In this document: piece by piece, positions 8,933-18,692 of the stretch
Numbering within the stretch: position 1 is the stretch's first letter
Layout of the letters: each line of letters begins with the position of its first letter
DNA from: Aerococcaceae bacterium DSM 111020
Lineage (GTDB): Bacteria > Bacillota > Bacilli > Lactobacillales > Aerococcaceae
DNA: 64,000 bases
Assembly: GCA_015863185.1 (NCBI GenBank)
Contig: JACBXP010000002.1
Span: forward strand, 62,001-126,000
Direction of reading: 5' to 3'
Translations under genes and position numbers: made by a program
Notes under the pieces: model-generated
Databases searched by the model: none
Told to the model about the DNA's origin: nothing
The model's input: only the letters and a program-made list of their open reading frames with translations

Positions 8933-8968
8933 TAGACTATGATTAACGAAAAAATGGAGGTGTTGTCG

Positions 8969-9406
8969 GTGTTTATTGGTGAATATCAACATAATATGGA
9001 TGCCAAGGGACGTCTGACAATGCCGGCCAAGTTTCGTCAATCTCTTGGTTTCGAGTTTGTGATAACGCGAGGATTGGATGGCTGTTTATTTGGCTTTAGC
9101 AAAGAACGCTTCCAACAAATCCAAGAGAAATTAGCAAAATTACCTTTAACAAAAAAAGATGCTCGTGCTTTTACGCGTTTCTTTCTGTCAGCTGCCACTG
9201 AAGTAGAAATCGATAAGCAAGGGCGAATTAATATTCCAAATAATCTCATTGACTTCGCAAAGATCGAGAAGGAATGTCGTGTGATCGGCGTATCAGACCG
9301 GATCGAGATTTGGAGCAGCGAAAAATGGGAGGCATTTACATTAGATGCAGAAGAAAACTTTGAATCGATTGCAGAAGATTTAATCGATTTTGATATTGAT
9401 TTTTAA
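8969..9406 (+). CDS. mraZ: Transcriptional regulator MraZ
   Basis: This 145-residue protein, counted from GTG 8969, has the two-fold AbrB-like MraZ fold: [22 protein letters not shown] at the N terminus and the second half [17 protein letters not shown]. MraZ forms ring-shaped oligomers that bind repeats upstream of the dcw operon. The frame can be opened further to an ATG at 8939, but GGAGGTG at 8957-8963 fits GTG 8969 and gives the conserved start V/M-F-I/M-G-E-Y and the usual 143-145 residues. It is the first gene of the division cluster, followed by rsmH after 31 bp. Confidence 0.95.
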   Translation: MFIGEYQHNMDAKGRLTMPAKFRQSLGFEFVITRGLDGCLFGFSKERFQQIQEKLAKLPLTKKDARAFTRFFLSAATEVEIDKQGRINIPNNLIDFAKIEKECRVIGVSDRIEIWSSEKWEAFTLDAEENFESIAEDLIDFDIDF

Positions 9407-9437
9407 GATATGACTGATTATTGAAAGGGTGCAGTGG

Positions 9438-10391
9438 ATGGCATTTGAACATGATACAGTGCTTTTAGAGCAAACGATTGATGCCTTGGATGTCATTCCA
9501 CATGGTGTTTATGTGGACTGTACTTTGGGCGGTGCGGGCCATGCGAAGTATTTGTTGTCGCAGCTCAATGCCCAAGGACATTTATATGCTTTTGACCAAG
9601 ATATTGAAGCCATTCGCAATGCGGAACAAGTATTAGCGGATGAGATTGCTGCGGGGAAAGTCACATTAATTCATGACAATTTTAGAAACATCGCCTCTGC
9701 TTTATCAAAGCAGGGTGTGAAATATGTTGCCGGTATTTATTATGATTTAGGGGTCTCCTCACCACAATTAGATCATGGTGAAAGAGGCTTTAGTTACCGA
9801 GCAGAGGCGCCTTTAGATATGCGGATGGACCAATCTGCATCCCTCACTGCGCATGAAATTGTGAATACATGGGATTTTAATGACTTATTACGCATTATTT
9901 CGCGTTATGGTGAAGAGCGTTTCGCCAAACGAATTGCCCGTGCTATTGAGCGTGAACGTGACAATCAGTCGATTGAAACGACAACTCAATTAGCTGAAAT
10001 TGTAAAAGAAGCCATCCCTGCTGCCACGCGTCGTACGGGAGGTCATCCAGCAAAACGAACCTTCCAAGCGATTCGTATTGCGGTGAATGATGAATTGGGA
10101 GCGATAGAAGAATCCGTAGAAGCTGGATTGAAATTATTATCTGTCGGTGGCCGAATGAGTGTGATTTCATTTCATTCATTGGAAGACCGCATGGTGAAGC
10201 AACTTTTTAAAGAGGCGTCTGCTACACCGGAATTACCACCGAATTTACCTGTTTTACCAGCGGAATTCGAACCTGAATATCAAGTCATCAATCGCAAGCC
10301 AGTGGTCGCTTCAGATGAAGAATTAGAACAAAATCATCGCGCGCGAAGTGCTAAATTGCGTGTGATTGAGCGTGTAACATTTAAAGAATAA
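9438..10391 (+). CDS. rsmH: 16S rRNA (cytosine(1402)-N4)-methyltransferase RsmH
   Basis: This 317-residue SAM-dependent enzyme methylates C1402 of 16S rRNA near the P site; it was formerly called MraW. The start [13 protein letters not shown], the SAM motif [11 protein letters not shown] near residue 27, the [11 protein letters not shown] segment near 103 and the [13 protein letters not shown] motif near 240 are all typical. A longer frame from GTG 9429 is possible, but AAAGGGTG at 9424-9431 supports ATG 9438. It is the conserved second gene of dcw clusters. Confidence 0.97.
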   Translation: MAFEHDTVLLEQTIDALDVIPHGVYVDCTLGGAGHAKYLLSQLNAQGHLYAFDQDIEAIRNAEQVLADEIAAGKVTLIHDNFRNIASALSKQGVKYVAGIYYDLGVSSPQLDHGERGFSYRAEAPLDMRMDQSASLTAHEIVNTWDFNDLLRIISRYGEERFAKRIARAIERERDNQSIETTTQLAEIVKEAIPAATRRTGGHPAKRTFQAIRIAVNDELGAIEESVEAGLKLLSVGGRMSVISFHSLEDRMVKQLFKEASATPELPPNLPVLPAEFEPEYQVINRKPVVASDEELEQNHRARSAKLRVIERVTFKE

Positions 10392-10411
10392 TCGTTGAGA
10401 GAGGTGAAATG

Positions 10412-10795
10412 ATGCCAACATTAGAAAACACGAAGCCTTATTATTCAGGTGTAAAAAATGTGCGAACGATCCCAGCGGGGGTTGAATCCAATCAAGAAGC
10501 AACAGTGACCGCTAGCGATCGCCCCATGTCCAAAGGTCAAAAACGCGTGCTTTCTATTGGCATGATTGTTTTTGTTGTCCTTATTTTTATGAATTTATTT
10601 GTTCAATATAAAGATGCACAAATCGTTCAAGAAATAACACGTTATGAACAATCCGTGGGTGAATTGAATAGTCAAGCGGAGGGCGTTCGTGTGGAGATTT
10701 ACCAGCAGGTGAATTATGGAGCGGTTAAAGAGGCGGCAAAACAAGAACAAATGACCATTGAAGAAGAACGCGTAAGGGACATTGGGAATGAATAA
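10412..10795 (+). CDS. ftsL: Cell division protein FtsL
   Basis: This 127-residue bitopic protein has a charged cytoplasmic N terminus of about 45 residues, one membrane segment (about residues 47-67, VLSIGMIVFVVLIFMNL) and an extracellular coiled coil of about 55 residues. FtsL forms a complex with FtsB/DivIC and FtsQ/DivIB that activates septal wall synthesis. Sequence conservation in this family is low; the call rests on topology, size and position between rsmH and pbp2X. ATGs at 10409 and 10412 are adjacent; the second is better spaced from GAGAGGTG. Its end overlaps pbp2X by 8 bp. Confidence 0.85.
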   Translation: MPTLENTKPYYSGVKNVRTIPAGVESNQEATVTASDRPMSKGQKRVLSIGMIVFVVLIFMNLFVQYKDAQIVQEITRYEQSVGELNSQAEGVRVEIYQQVNYGAVKEAAKQEQMTIEEERVRDIGNE

Positions 10796-12476
10796 TAAAA
10801 ATGCGGAAACAAAATTTAATATCGTCGTCTTTGTTAGCTTTATTATTGTGATTTTCCTGATATTTGGATTGCGTTTATTTCAAATAGGTGTCGTTAACAA
10901 AGTCAATGATGTCGCGCTTTCACCGATGGACTATAAAGAAACGCAATTAAGAAGTAGTAATCTACCGAAACAGAGGGGAAGCATTTTGGATGCCAAAGAC
11001 CGTCCAATCGCTGTAGATGCTACTTCTTATTCTATTTATGCCAATGTCAATCCTGATTCCCAGGATAGTGTTCAGGATATCGACCAGACAGCACGGGTGT
11101 TAAGTGAGGTTCTGTCTTTATCGGTGGATGAAGTCATCCAAATCCTCAAGACTCCAGGAGCAAGCCAAGTTGAATTTGGAACGGAAGGCCAAGGATTGTC
11201 GCTTGAACAGAAGCGATTGATTGAACAAGCAGAGCTTTCAGGGATTTATTTTACGGAACATCCTGATCGACATTACACGAATGATTATTTTGCATCGCAT
11301 TTGATAGGCTATACTGCGCCAGAACAGGGCGAAGAATCTGAACAAGAAAATGCAGAGAATCGGGGCCAAATGGGAATTGAATATGCTTATGATGACCTGT
11401 TGAATGATTATCAAATCAATGAGGGAGAAAATGGCTTAGCCTCAGGGCGCAATATTCGGCTGACAATTGAAGGCAATTTACAGAGTGTCTTAGAAGATTT
11501 GATTCAACAAAGCTATCTGCGCTATGCACCGAAGAATATCTCGGCTTATTTAGTTGAAGTTGAATCAGGACGTCTCCTTACAGCAGCGCAAAGACCGAGT
11601 TTTAATCTGAACACATTAGACGGCATTGAAACGGAATGGCGTAATTTGTTGGTTGAAAATGTCTATGAACCGGGTTCGACGATTAAGATTTTAACGACAG
11701 CGATTGCGTATGAAATGGGGATTGTCAAGCCGACGGACCGCTTCCTATCAGGGGAGATTGATCTCTATGGAACGACGGTACGTGATTATAACTTAACTGG
11801 ATGGGGTCAGATTACTTATGATCAAGGTCTGATTCACTCTAGTAATGTTGGAGTAGCACGTTTAGTTGAGATGATGGGCGTGGAAGCATGGCAAGAAGCA
11901 TTGGCTCGTTTTGGCTTTGGCCAGACCACTGATTCTGGATTGCCGAATGAAAATGCAGGAACCATCACATTTGATAATCCGGTATCAACGATTATGTCTG
12001 GTTTCGGACAAGGATTATTAACGAGTCCGATTCAGTTATTGCAAGCCTATTCCAGTATTGGGAATGAAGGTCGCATGATGAAATTACAATATATCGACCA
12101 AATTCAAGGGCGTGAGAAGACGGCCCCCATTGTTTTACAAGATGAGATCAGTCCGGAAGTTGCAAACCATATCTTGGAGGTCATGGTTCAGACGGTACAA
12201 GACCCTAATGGAACGGCACAAGACTTTAATCATGAGAAAGTGCGTGTGGCTGCTAAGACAGGGACTGCTCAGATTGCAGATCCCAATGGGAATGGGTATC
12301 TAACCGGAGAGAATGACTATTACTTCTCCGTTATTAGTTTCTTCCCAGCAGAAGATCCTAAATATATGTTGTATATTTCGATGCAACAACCATCGACACC
12401 CGGCAATAAGACAGGGAGTCAGATTATTTCTGAACTATTCCATCCCTTTGTCGATTACGTTTTAATTAATGATTAA
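10788..12476 (+). CDS. pbp2X: Class B penicillin-binding protein (PBP2X/FtsI type) without PASTA domains
   Basis: This 562-residue septal transpeptidase has an N-terminal membrane anchor (about residues 10-32), a pedestal domain beginning with a LPKQRGSILDA segment, and a transpeptidase domain with active-site STIK (about 300), SSN (about 355) and KTGT (about 487). It crosslinks septal peptidoglycan. The protein ends about 60 residues after KTG, where the catalytic fold finishes. PBP2X of streptococci and PBP1 of staphylococci run past 700 residues because of C-terminal PASTA repeats, which are absent here. AAGGGA supports ATG 10788 over the in-frame TTG at 10782, and the start overlaps ftsL. 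The stop is followed by 57 bp and then murE. Confidence 0.9.
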   Translation: MNNKNAETKFNIVVFVSFIIVIFLIFGLRLFQIGVVNKVNDVALSPMDYKETQLRSSNLPKQRGSILDAKDRPIAVDATSYSIYANVNPDSQDSVQDIDQTARVLSEVLSLSVDEVIQILKTPGASQVEFGTEGQGLSLEQKRLIEQAELSGIYFTEHPDRHYTNDYFASHLIGYTAPEQGEESEQENAENRGQMGIEYAYDDLLNDYQINEGENGLASGRNIRLTIEGNLQSVLEDLIQQSYLRYAPKNISAYLVEVESGRLLTAAQRPSFNLNTLDGIETEWRNLLVENVYEPGSTIKILTTAIAYEMGIVKPTDRFLSGEIDLYGTTVRDYNLTGWGQITYDQGLIHSSNVGVARLVEMMGVEAWQEALARFGFGQTTDSGLPNENAGTITFDNPVSTIMSGFGQGLLTSPIQLLQAYSSIGNEGRMMKLQYIDQIQGREKTAPIVLQDEISPEVANHILEVMVQTVQDPNGTAQDFNHEKVRVAAKTGTAQIADPNGNGYLTGENDYYFSVISFFPAEDPKYMLYISMQQPSTPGNKTGSQIISELFHPFVDYVLIND

Positions 12477-12533
12477 TTTGGCCTCTCATCATTTCAAAAT
12501 AAATAGGGCGTTTAATTTAGAAAGGGAGATACT

Positions 12534-14051
12534 ATGAATCAACGAGAACTTCTCCAACCATTAAGAAATTATCAACTTATCAATCAATCGAATCTGTTGG
12601 ATGAACCCGTGACGGCGCTTGTCAATGACACCCGTCAGGTCATCCCAGGCGCATGTTTTATTGCGATTCGTGGCGAACGGTTTGATGGGCATCAGGCAGT
12701 GGCAGATGTCATTAATCAAGGCGCACAATTGATTGTTTTATGTGAAGCAGTGCCTGAAATCGATACTTACCGCGATCAAGCGACATTTGTTATCGTGCCT
12801 TCGACCATCAGAGCAGAAGCATTATTGGCGAATCGTTATTATGAAGAACCGTCCCGGTCTTTAGAGATGATTGCGATTACCGGAACCAATGGGAAGACAA
12901 CGACAGCTAATATGATCAATGATTTATTGGAAGGGTTGGACCATAAGACAGGAATGATCGGGACGATGCACTACAAAGTCGATCAGACCTATTATCCGGC
13001 AGTGAATACGACACCGAACGCACTGAAATTACAATCGCTCTTCCATGAGATGGTGGAAGAAGAGGTTACGGATGCGGTCATTGAGGCTTCTTCGCATGCT
13101 TTACAATTAGGTCGCCTCTGGTATACCGAAGTGGACTGTGCCGTGTATACGAATTTGAGTCGGGAACATTTTGACTTTCATAAGACCATGGAGAATTACG
13201 CATATGCTAAGAGTCTCTTGTTTAGTCAATTAGGACAGAGTTTACAGGGTGATAAAACCAAATTAGCAGTCTTAAATGATGATGATGAACATGCGTCGAT
13301 TATGGCGCAAGCAACCAGTGCTGAGATTGTGACTTATAGTTTGGTTAATCCGTCAGCCACAGCTTTTGCAGATGATATTCGCTTATTGGACAATCATACG
13401 ACATTCACCCTTCATATAAATGGACAATCTTATCCTGTTCGTATTCCGATGCTAGGAACGTATAATATTTCGAATTATATGGCGGCCTTTCTCGTCTTAC
13501 ATGTGTATTATGGCTATGAAGCAGCGACAATTATTAATGCGACGCAACAGAATTTCACGGGTGTTGCCGGACGGATGGAGATGATTCATTCTGAAGCCGA
13601 CTTTGAAGTAGTCATTGACTTTGCGCATACTGCGGATGCCTTAGCGAATGTGATGGCTGAATTAAATCGTTTCAAAGAAGGGCGATTGATCACAGTCTTT
13701 GGACATAGTGGTGGCAATCGTGACAGTGGTGCACGACCTGAATTGGGCGATGTATTGTTTAAATACAGCGATGAGATAGTCTTTACGGCTGATAATCCAC
13801 GCCATGAAGAAGTGGCCTCGATTTGTCAGATGATGATTGGGGACCATGACGAGAAACCGTATAGTATTATTGATAATCGTCAACAAGCAGTAAAATATGC
13901 ATTGGAACTTGCTCAGACAAATGATATAGTATTATTTGCTGGCAAAGGAGGCGAACCTTATCAAATTATTGGCGACGATAAGATACCTTATGATGAGGCA
14001 GCCTATGTCAAAGAACAATTGCGTCGTCTGTTAGACAAACGATTATCATAA
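12534..14051 (+). CDS. murE: UDP-MurNAc-tripeptide synthetase MurE
   Basis: This 505-residue Mur ligase adds the third amino acid to UDP-MurNAc-L-Ala-D-Glu using ATP. The Walker-type ITGTNGKTTTANM motif is near residue 118, the catalytic EASSHALQLGR segment near 183, and the domain-3 segment GHSGGNRDSGARP near 388. The amino-acid pocket contains DNPRHEE (about 422), where Arg after NP is characteristic of diaminopimelate-adding enzymes. The later KGGEPYQI motif, however, resembles the KGREPYQ of lysine-adding staphylococcal MurE rather than KGHE of diaminopimelate enzymes. The substrate is therefore left open. AAAGGGAGA precedes the ATG. Confidence 0.93.
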   Translation: MNQRELLQPLRNYQLINQSNLLDEPVTALVNDTRQVIPGACFIAIRGERFDGHQAVADVINQGAQLIVLCEAVPEIDTYRDQATFVIVPSTIRAEALLANRYYEEPSRSLEMIAITGTNGKTTTANMINDLLEGLDHKTGMIGTMHYKVDQTYYPAVNTTPNALKLQSLFHEMVEEEVTDAVIEASSHALQLGRLWYTEVDCAVYTNLSREHFDFHKTMENYAYAKSLLFSQLGQSLQGDKTKLAVLNDDDEHASIMAQATSAEIVTYSLVNPSATAFADDIRLLDNHTTFTLHINGQSYPVRIPMLGTYNISNYMAAFLVLHVYYGYEAATIINATQQNFTGVAGRMEMIHSEADFEVVIDFAHTADALANVMAELNRFKEGRLITVFGHSGGNRDSGARPELGDVLFKYSDEIVFTADNPRHEEVASICQMMIGDHDEKPYSIIDNRQQAVKYALELAQTNDIVLFAGKGGEPYQIIGDDKIPYDEAAYVKEQLRRLLDKRLS

Positions 14052-14062
14052 AGGAGAGCACC

Positions 14063-15019
14063 ATGCAATTCACGTTGACATTATTAATGAGTTTTATTGG
14101 AACAGTGGCTTTAATGCCATGGTTTATTAGATATTTTAAGAAGAAAAAATTAGGACAGACGACCCGAGAGGAAGGGCCATTATGGCATCAAGCGAAGACG
14201 GGGACACCGACGATGGGCGGAACAGTCTTTATTGTGGTTGCGATTGCGGTGATTTTAATCTTGGGTGTCTTATTTGGTTTATTGAATGGCTTTTCTGTTA
14301 GTATATTGCTGACATTATTTGCATTTGGTGCGATTGGTTTTGTCGATGATTTCATTAGTATTTTCCAAAAACGCAATGAAGGATTGACAGCGTCGCAGAA
14401 ATTTATTGCGCAGATTCTCTTTTCATTTCTTATCATCTTACTAGGGAATGTATTGGGCATTCATTGGCAATTATCCCTTTTTGATTACACGATTCAAAGC
14501 ACTGTCCTTGTGGGACTTTTCGCGAGTTTCTGGATGGTTGGCTTTTCGAATGCGACGAATTTGACTGATGGTTTAGATGGTTTAGCGACAGGGTTAGCGA
14601 TTATCGCTTATGGTACCTATGCTTGGCTCGCTTATCAACAAGGTAACCAAGGTGTTTTATTTGCGACAATGGCGGTCATTGGTGGCTTGCTTGGTTTCTT
14701 ACTCTATAATAAACGTCCGGCCAAAATTTTTATGGGCGACGTGGGTTCATTAGCGTTAGGAGCCGGATTAGCGATTATTTCATTGATGCTCGATCGACCA
14801 TTTAGTTTATTAATCATTGGGAGTGTCTTTGTGATTGAAACGGCGAGTGTTATCTTGCAAGTCTTGTCCTTCAAGACACGAGGCAGACGCATATTCAAGA
14901 TGAGTCCCATCCATCACCATTTTGAGATGGTGGGCTGGAGTGAAAAACGTGTCGTTTATACTTTTTGGGCAGTGGGATTACTCAGTTCGATACTCTACTT
15001 GCTCATGATGAAATCATAG
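14063..15019 (+). CDS. mraY: Phospho-N-acetylmuramoyl-pentapeptide transferase MraY
   Basis: This 318-residue integral membrane enzyme transfers phospho-MurNAc-pentapeptide to undecaprenyl phosphate, forming lipid I. About ten membrane segments are visible. Family motifs include GTPTMGGTVF (about 48), the aspartate pair FVDDFISIF (about 96), NLTDGLDGLA (about 168) and the cytoplasmic SPIHHHFEMVGWSE (about 279). Length is typical of Gram-positive MraY. It follows murE by 11 bp with an AAAGGAG site. Confidence 0.97.
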   Translation: MQFTLTLLMSFIGTVALMPWFIRYFKKKKLGQTTREEGPLWHQAKTGTPTMGGTVFIVVAIAVILILGVLFGLLNGFSVSILLTLFAFGAIGFVDDFISIFQKRNEGLTASQKFIAQILFSFLIILLGNVLGIHWQLSLFDYTIQSTVLVGLFASFWMVGFSNATNLTDGLDGLATGLAIIAYGTYAWLAYQQGNQGVLFATMAVIGGLLGFLLYNKRPAKIFMGDVGSLALGAGLAIISLMLDRPFSLLIIGSVFVIETASVILQVLSFKTRGRRIFKMSPIHHHFEMVGWSEKRVVYTFWAVGLLSSILYLLMMKS

Positions 15020-15045
15020 ATTCAAATGTTGCATAGGAGAATAAA

Positions 15046-16428
15046 ATGAAATCAACAAATGACTTACAAAACAAACAAGTGTTAGTGCTAGGCTATGCGA
15101 TGACGGGAAAGAGTGTGGTAGAATTTCTCTTAAAAGCTGGCGCTAACATTGTACTCAATGACCGAGGGGATCTTAGTTCAGACCCGTCGGTTTCTTTTCT
15201 TATAAGCGAAGGCGTGGAAGTGGTAGATGGCGGTCATCCGTTATCTTTATTGGACCGTCCGCTAGATTTTATTGTCAAAAATCCGGGAATTCCCTATCAG
15301 ATTCCCGTCTTGGAATCAGCGATAGAACAAGGCATTCCCATCTATACAGATATTGAATTGGCATCGCGCTATGCTTCCGCACCCATTATTGGGATTACGG
15401 GAAGCAATGGCAAAACCACGACGACAGCCTTAATCTATGACATTCTTAAGGCAGCTCATCCTGCCCAGGTTCATTTGGCTGGTAATATTGGTATTCCAAC
15501 GCTAGATATTGTTCAAACTGCCTCCGCTCGTGATATAATTGTGATGGAAGTGTCGAGCTTTCAATTGGAAGGCACCGCACAATTTCATCCGCAGATTGCG
15601 GTATTAACAAATATTTATGAAGCCCATCTAGATTATCATGGAAGTCGCGTGGCTTATGTGCAAGCTAAAATGAAATTAGTTGCCAATCAAACGGCGGAAG
15701 ATGTCGTGATTTATAATTATGATCAAACAGAATTAACAGAATTCTTAAGCGAGTCAAGAGCAGTTAAAATTCCCTTCGCAATCGACGCGGTCGATGACTA
15801 TGTGAGACAGCACGGCGTTTATTTGGAAAATGAAGCCATTTACGCTCGAGGAGAGCGACTCTTTGACATTCAAGTTATCCAAATACCAGGGCAACACAAT
15901 ATCCAAAATGTTCTGGCTGCGACAGCGGTTGCGCTTATCGAGGAAGTACCGCTTGCGACATTAGTTGAAGCTGTTCATAACTATCAAGGGATGCCCCATC
16001 GGATTCAACCGATGGGTGAATATGCAGGTGTTCGCTATTATAATGATTCCAAAGCAACCAATGAAACAGCGACGATTACTGCCCTAGATAGCTTTGACTC
16101 ATCTATCGTCTATATTGGCGGTGGGTTGGACCGAGGGGTAACATTTGAAGCGTTAATTCCTCATCTGACACAAGTAAAAGTTGCGGCACTGTATGGTGAG
16201 GCACAAGATAAAATGGCTGCTGCCTTTAAAGTGGCAGGGGTGCCAACTATTGAACAGTTTGAGGAGTTACAGGAGGCAACCACTTTTGCTGTTTCTCAGG
16301 CTGAGCCTGGAGACACGGTCTTATTCTCGCCAAGTTGTGCGAGTTGGGATCAATTCGAAAATTATGAACGTCGTGGAGAAGATTTTATTCAATTCGTTCA
16401 ATCACTCCATGGTCGAACAGAGAAGTGA
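15046..16428 (+). CDS. murD: UDP-N-acetylmuramoyl-L-alanine--D-glutamate ligase
   Basis: This 460-residue cytoplasmic Mur ligase adds D-glutamate to UDP-MurNAc-L-Ala. The N-terminal VLGYAMTGKSVVEFL, the ATP motif GITGSNGKTTTTALI (about 114), the EVSSFQLEG segment (about 168), MPHRIQ (about 317) and NDSKATNETAT (about 331) are classic MurD signatures. Length is typical. It precedes murG, whose longest possible frame would begin inside the murD stop codon. Confidence 0.97.
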   Translation: MKSTNDLQNKQVLVLGYAMTGKSVVEFLLKAGANIVLNDRGDLSSDPSVSFLISEGVEVVDGGHPLSLLDRPLDFIVKNPGIPYQIPVLESAIEQGIPIYTDIELASRYASAPIIGITGSNGKTTTTALIYDILKAAHPAQVHLAGNIGIPTLDIVQTASARDIIVMEVSSFQLEGTAQFHPQIAVLTNIYEAHLDYHGSRVAYVQAKMKLVANQTAEDVVIYNYDQTELTEFLSESRAVKIPFAIDAVDDYVRQHGVYLENEAIYARGERLFDIQVIQIPGQHNIQNVLAATAVALIEEVPLATLVEAVHNYQGMPHRIQPMGEYAGVRYYNDSKATNETATITALDSFDSSIVYIGGGLDRGVTFEALIPHLTQVKVAALYGEAQDKMAAAFKVAGVPTIEQFEELQEATTFAVSQAEPGDTVLFSPSCASWDQFENYERRGEDFIQFVQSLHGRTEK

Positions 16429-16442
16429 GGAGTTCAAACACA

Positions 16443-17570
16443 ATGACAAGCATTCAACGAGTCATTCTATCAGGTGGCGGAACGGGAGGGCATATATATC
16501 CCGCCTTATCGATTTATGATGCGATTAAGGAAGCATATCCTGATGTAGAAGTGATGTATATTGGGACGAAAGAAGGGCTAGAAGCCGATATTGTGCCAAA
16601 AGCAGGCGTTCCCTTTGAAGCGATTGAGATTCAAGGATTGCGTCGGAGTCTGTCGATTGAAAATATCAAATCAATGTATTTAATGGCGCGTAGTTCACTG
16701 AAAGCAGGACGTTTGGTGCGTGAATTTAAGCCTGACATCGTGATTGGAACGGGTGGCTATGTCTGTGCGCCAGTGCTCTTTAGTGCCAGTATTCAACGAA
16801 TTCCTACCTTTATCCATGAACAAAATAGTGTGGCTGGTTTAACGAATAAATTTTTAGCACGTTATGTGGATAAGATTGGGACTTGTTTCGAGGAAGTGAC
16901 CGCAGACTTTGGTCGCAATGCCTCTAAGTGTGTCTATACTGGTAATCCACGCGCTCAGGAAATCTTGGAAATCGAACCAGACCCGATGATCTTAAGAACC
17001 CAATTTGACTTAGATCCAGAGAAACCAACGGTCTTAATCTTTGGTGGGAGTCGGGGAGCACCAGCCATCAATCAAGCAGCCAAAGATGCACTTGCAGACT
17101 TTGCGAAGAGTAATTTTCAAGTAATACTTGCCACAGGCAGCACGCATTATGATGAAATCATTAAAGAGATAGATCCCGCACTACGAGCGAGTGATGGCGT
17201 GCGCGTGGTCTCTTATATTGATAATATGCCTCAAGTATTTCAAGCGATTGATTTAGTGATTTGTCGTAGTGGCGCGACGACTTTAACGGAATTAACGGCA
17301 CTCGGTTTACCAAGTATCTTAGTTCCCAGTCCTTATGTGACAAATAATCATCAAGAAGCGAATGCGCGAGCCTTAGTCGATAATGAGGCGGCCGTTATGA
17401 TTCGTGAGTCAGAATTGAATGGTCAATTAATGCTTCGAATGGTGAATGAATTAATGGGGAATCCGATGCAATTACAACTTATGGCCGAACAGGCGAAGAA
17501 ATTAGGAACCCCGCAGGCTAAAGATGCCAATATGGCAGAGATTCAATCATTGGTCGACATGGCCAGTTAA
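16443..17570 (+). CDS. murG: Lipid II synthase (UDP-GlcNAc transferase) MurG
   Basis: This 375-residue peripheral membrane GT-B glycosyltransferase adds GlcNAc to lipid I to give lipid II. The first glycine loop LSGGGTGGHIYPALS is at residues 9-23; the second loop IFGGSRGAPAINQ is near 200, and the donor site RSGATTLTELTALG near 278. An in-frame GTG at 16425 would overlap the murD stop, but the GTGAGGAG at 16425-16432 looks like the ribosome site for ATG 16443 and gives the family's usual start. Confidence 0.97.
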   Translation: MTSIQRVILSGGGTGGHIYPALSIYDAIKEAYPDVEVMYIGTKEGLEADIVPKAGVPFEAIEIQGLRRSLSIENIKSMYLMARSSLKAGRLVREFKPDIVIGTGGYVCAPVLFSASIQRIPTFIHEQNSVAGLTNKFLARYVDKIGTCFEEVTADFGRNASKCVYTGNPRAQEILEIEPDPMILRTQFDLDPEKPTVLIFGGSRGAPAINQAAKDALADFAKSNFQVILATGSTHYDEIIKEIDPALRASDGVRVVSYIDNMPQVFQAIDLVICRSGATTLTELTALGLPSILVPSPYVTNNHQEANARALVDNEAAVMIRESELNGQLMLRMVNELMGNPMQLQLMAEQAKKLGTPQAKDANMAEIQSLVDMAS

Positions 17571-17624
17571 ACTTAGAAGTCATTAACGCAACCATCAAAT
17601 AATTAATGGAAAGGAGGGATGACT

Positions 17625-18674
17625 TTGCCGAATTATTATAGAGATCCAAAGAAAAGACAATCAACATCATCGGCGACGCCATCCCGTCCTTCTTCATCAA
17701 CAGTACGGGTTCAACCATCAAGACGACCAGCCGAATCCTCAAGAGTTCAGTCAGGTCACCGGACACAACAAAGCAGATCCCATGGGAATTTTCGGGTGGA
17801 CCAACAAGGAGATTATCGTGATCGTAAATTCAATCAACCTGAACAAATGCAACCACCACGTGGTAATCATCGGGTGTCTAATCAGCCGTCAGAGAATTGG
17901 TACCAACGCCGCTTAAAGAAGAAAAGTCATCAACAACCGGGTAAATTACCGAAAGGGCGTAAGCAATTGTTTGCTTGTTACGCGGTCCTTTTTCTCGCTA
18001 TGGCGAGTGCAGCATGGGCGATGATGCCTTTCGACCGGGTCAATACCGTTCAACTAACCGGTAATCAAACATTAACTCGCGACGATATTTTGACAGCGAC
18101 ACAGATTCAACCGATGGATAAGAAAGAACAAGTGGTGGAACAAGAAGATGAAATCATCGACTTAGCTAAAACCATCAATCCCTTAATCAATGATCTAACA
18201 TTTGAAACGAATGATTGGCGAGGATTGAATATTGAGGTTGAAGAAAGCCAAGTCGTTGGGAAGATTCAACAAGATGGTCAATTATACCGCGTCTTATCCA
18301 ATGGGGTCTTACTTGAATTGGAGGATAATCATACCTTGGTCGAATTACCGTGGATTCAAGACTTCAACTTGGAGGGATTAGAGAAGCTAGGACACAATAT
18401 CCCACAAATCAATCCGACGCTCCTCGCTGAAATGGATACCATTTATTACTCTCAAAATCCAGAAAAACCCCATGTCATTGAAGTACAAATGAAGGATGGC
18501 AATATTGTGAAAGCATCGCTTGCGACCTTTGCAGAAAAAGTGCAATATTATCCAGAGATGAAACGTCAAGTCGGAGGCCAACAAGGTATCTATAATTTAG
18601 AAGTGGGTGCTTATTTTACGCCGAGCACTGTTGGTGGCGAAAGTGTTAAATTAGATACTAATTTAGATAACTAA
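17625..18674 (+). CDS. divIB: Cell division protein DivIB/FtsQ
   Basis: This protein of about 349 residues has a long basic, Q/R/S-rich cytoplasmic tail (residues 1-105), one membrane segment (about 112-132) and an extracellular POTRA domain starting with VNTVQLTGNQTLTRDDI. It joins FtsL and DivIC in the divisome. AAAGGAGGG at 17610-17618 directly abuts ATG 17619, while TTG 17625 in the same frame sits 7 bases from GGAGG, so TTG is the more likely start; ATG 17619 would add two residues. The tail is longer than in many homologues. It follows murG by 54 bp. Confidence 0.88.
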   Translation: MPNYYRDPKKRQSTSSATPSRPSSSTVRVQPSRRPAESSRVQSGHRTQQSRSHGNFRVDQQGDYRDRKFNQPEQMQPPRGNHRVSNQPSENWYQRRLKKKSHQQPGKLPKGRKQLFACYAVLFLAMASAAWAMMPFDRVNTVQLTGNQTLTRDDILTATQIQPMDKKEQVVEQEDEIIDLAKTINPLINDLTFETNDWRGLNIEVEESQVVGKIQQDGQLYRVLSNGVLLELEDNHTLVELPWIQDFNLEGLEKLGHNIPQINPTLLAEMDTIYYSQNPEKPHVIEVQMKDGNIVKASLATFAEKVQYYPEMKRQVGGQQGIYNLEVGAYFTPSTVGGESVKLDTNLDN

Positions 18675-18692
18675 TAAGTTAATCCAACATTC

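Larger units (their letters stand above)
8628..8968 (+). other. Intergenic region between the DUF3397 gene and mraZ
   Basis: This 341-base gap holds a terminator (8677-8701), a near direct repeat TCGTCGGTGA / ATCGGTGA (about 8724-8745), a palindrome ATTATC-GATT-GATAAT at 8767-8782, an inverted copy of a G-rich box (CCCCCACCT, 8808-8816), and the mraZ promoter and operator. No coding frame of useful length with a ribosome site was seen. Confidence 0.7.

Noticed and set aside
8939-8968. An upstream ATG start for mraZ
   Set aside because: It would add 10 non-conserved residues; GGAGGTG at 8957-8963 is correctly spaced for GTG 8969, which begins the conserved region.
16425-16442. A GTG start for murG overlapping the murD stop
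   Set aside because: That stretch contains the likely ribosome site for ATG 16443, and the added residues are not family-like.
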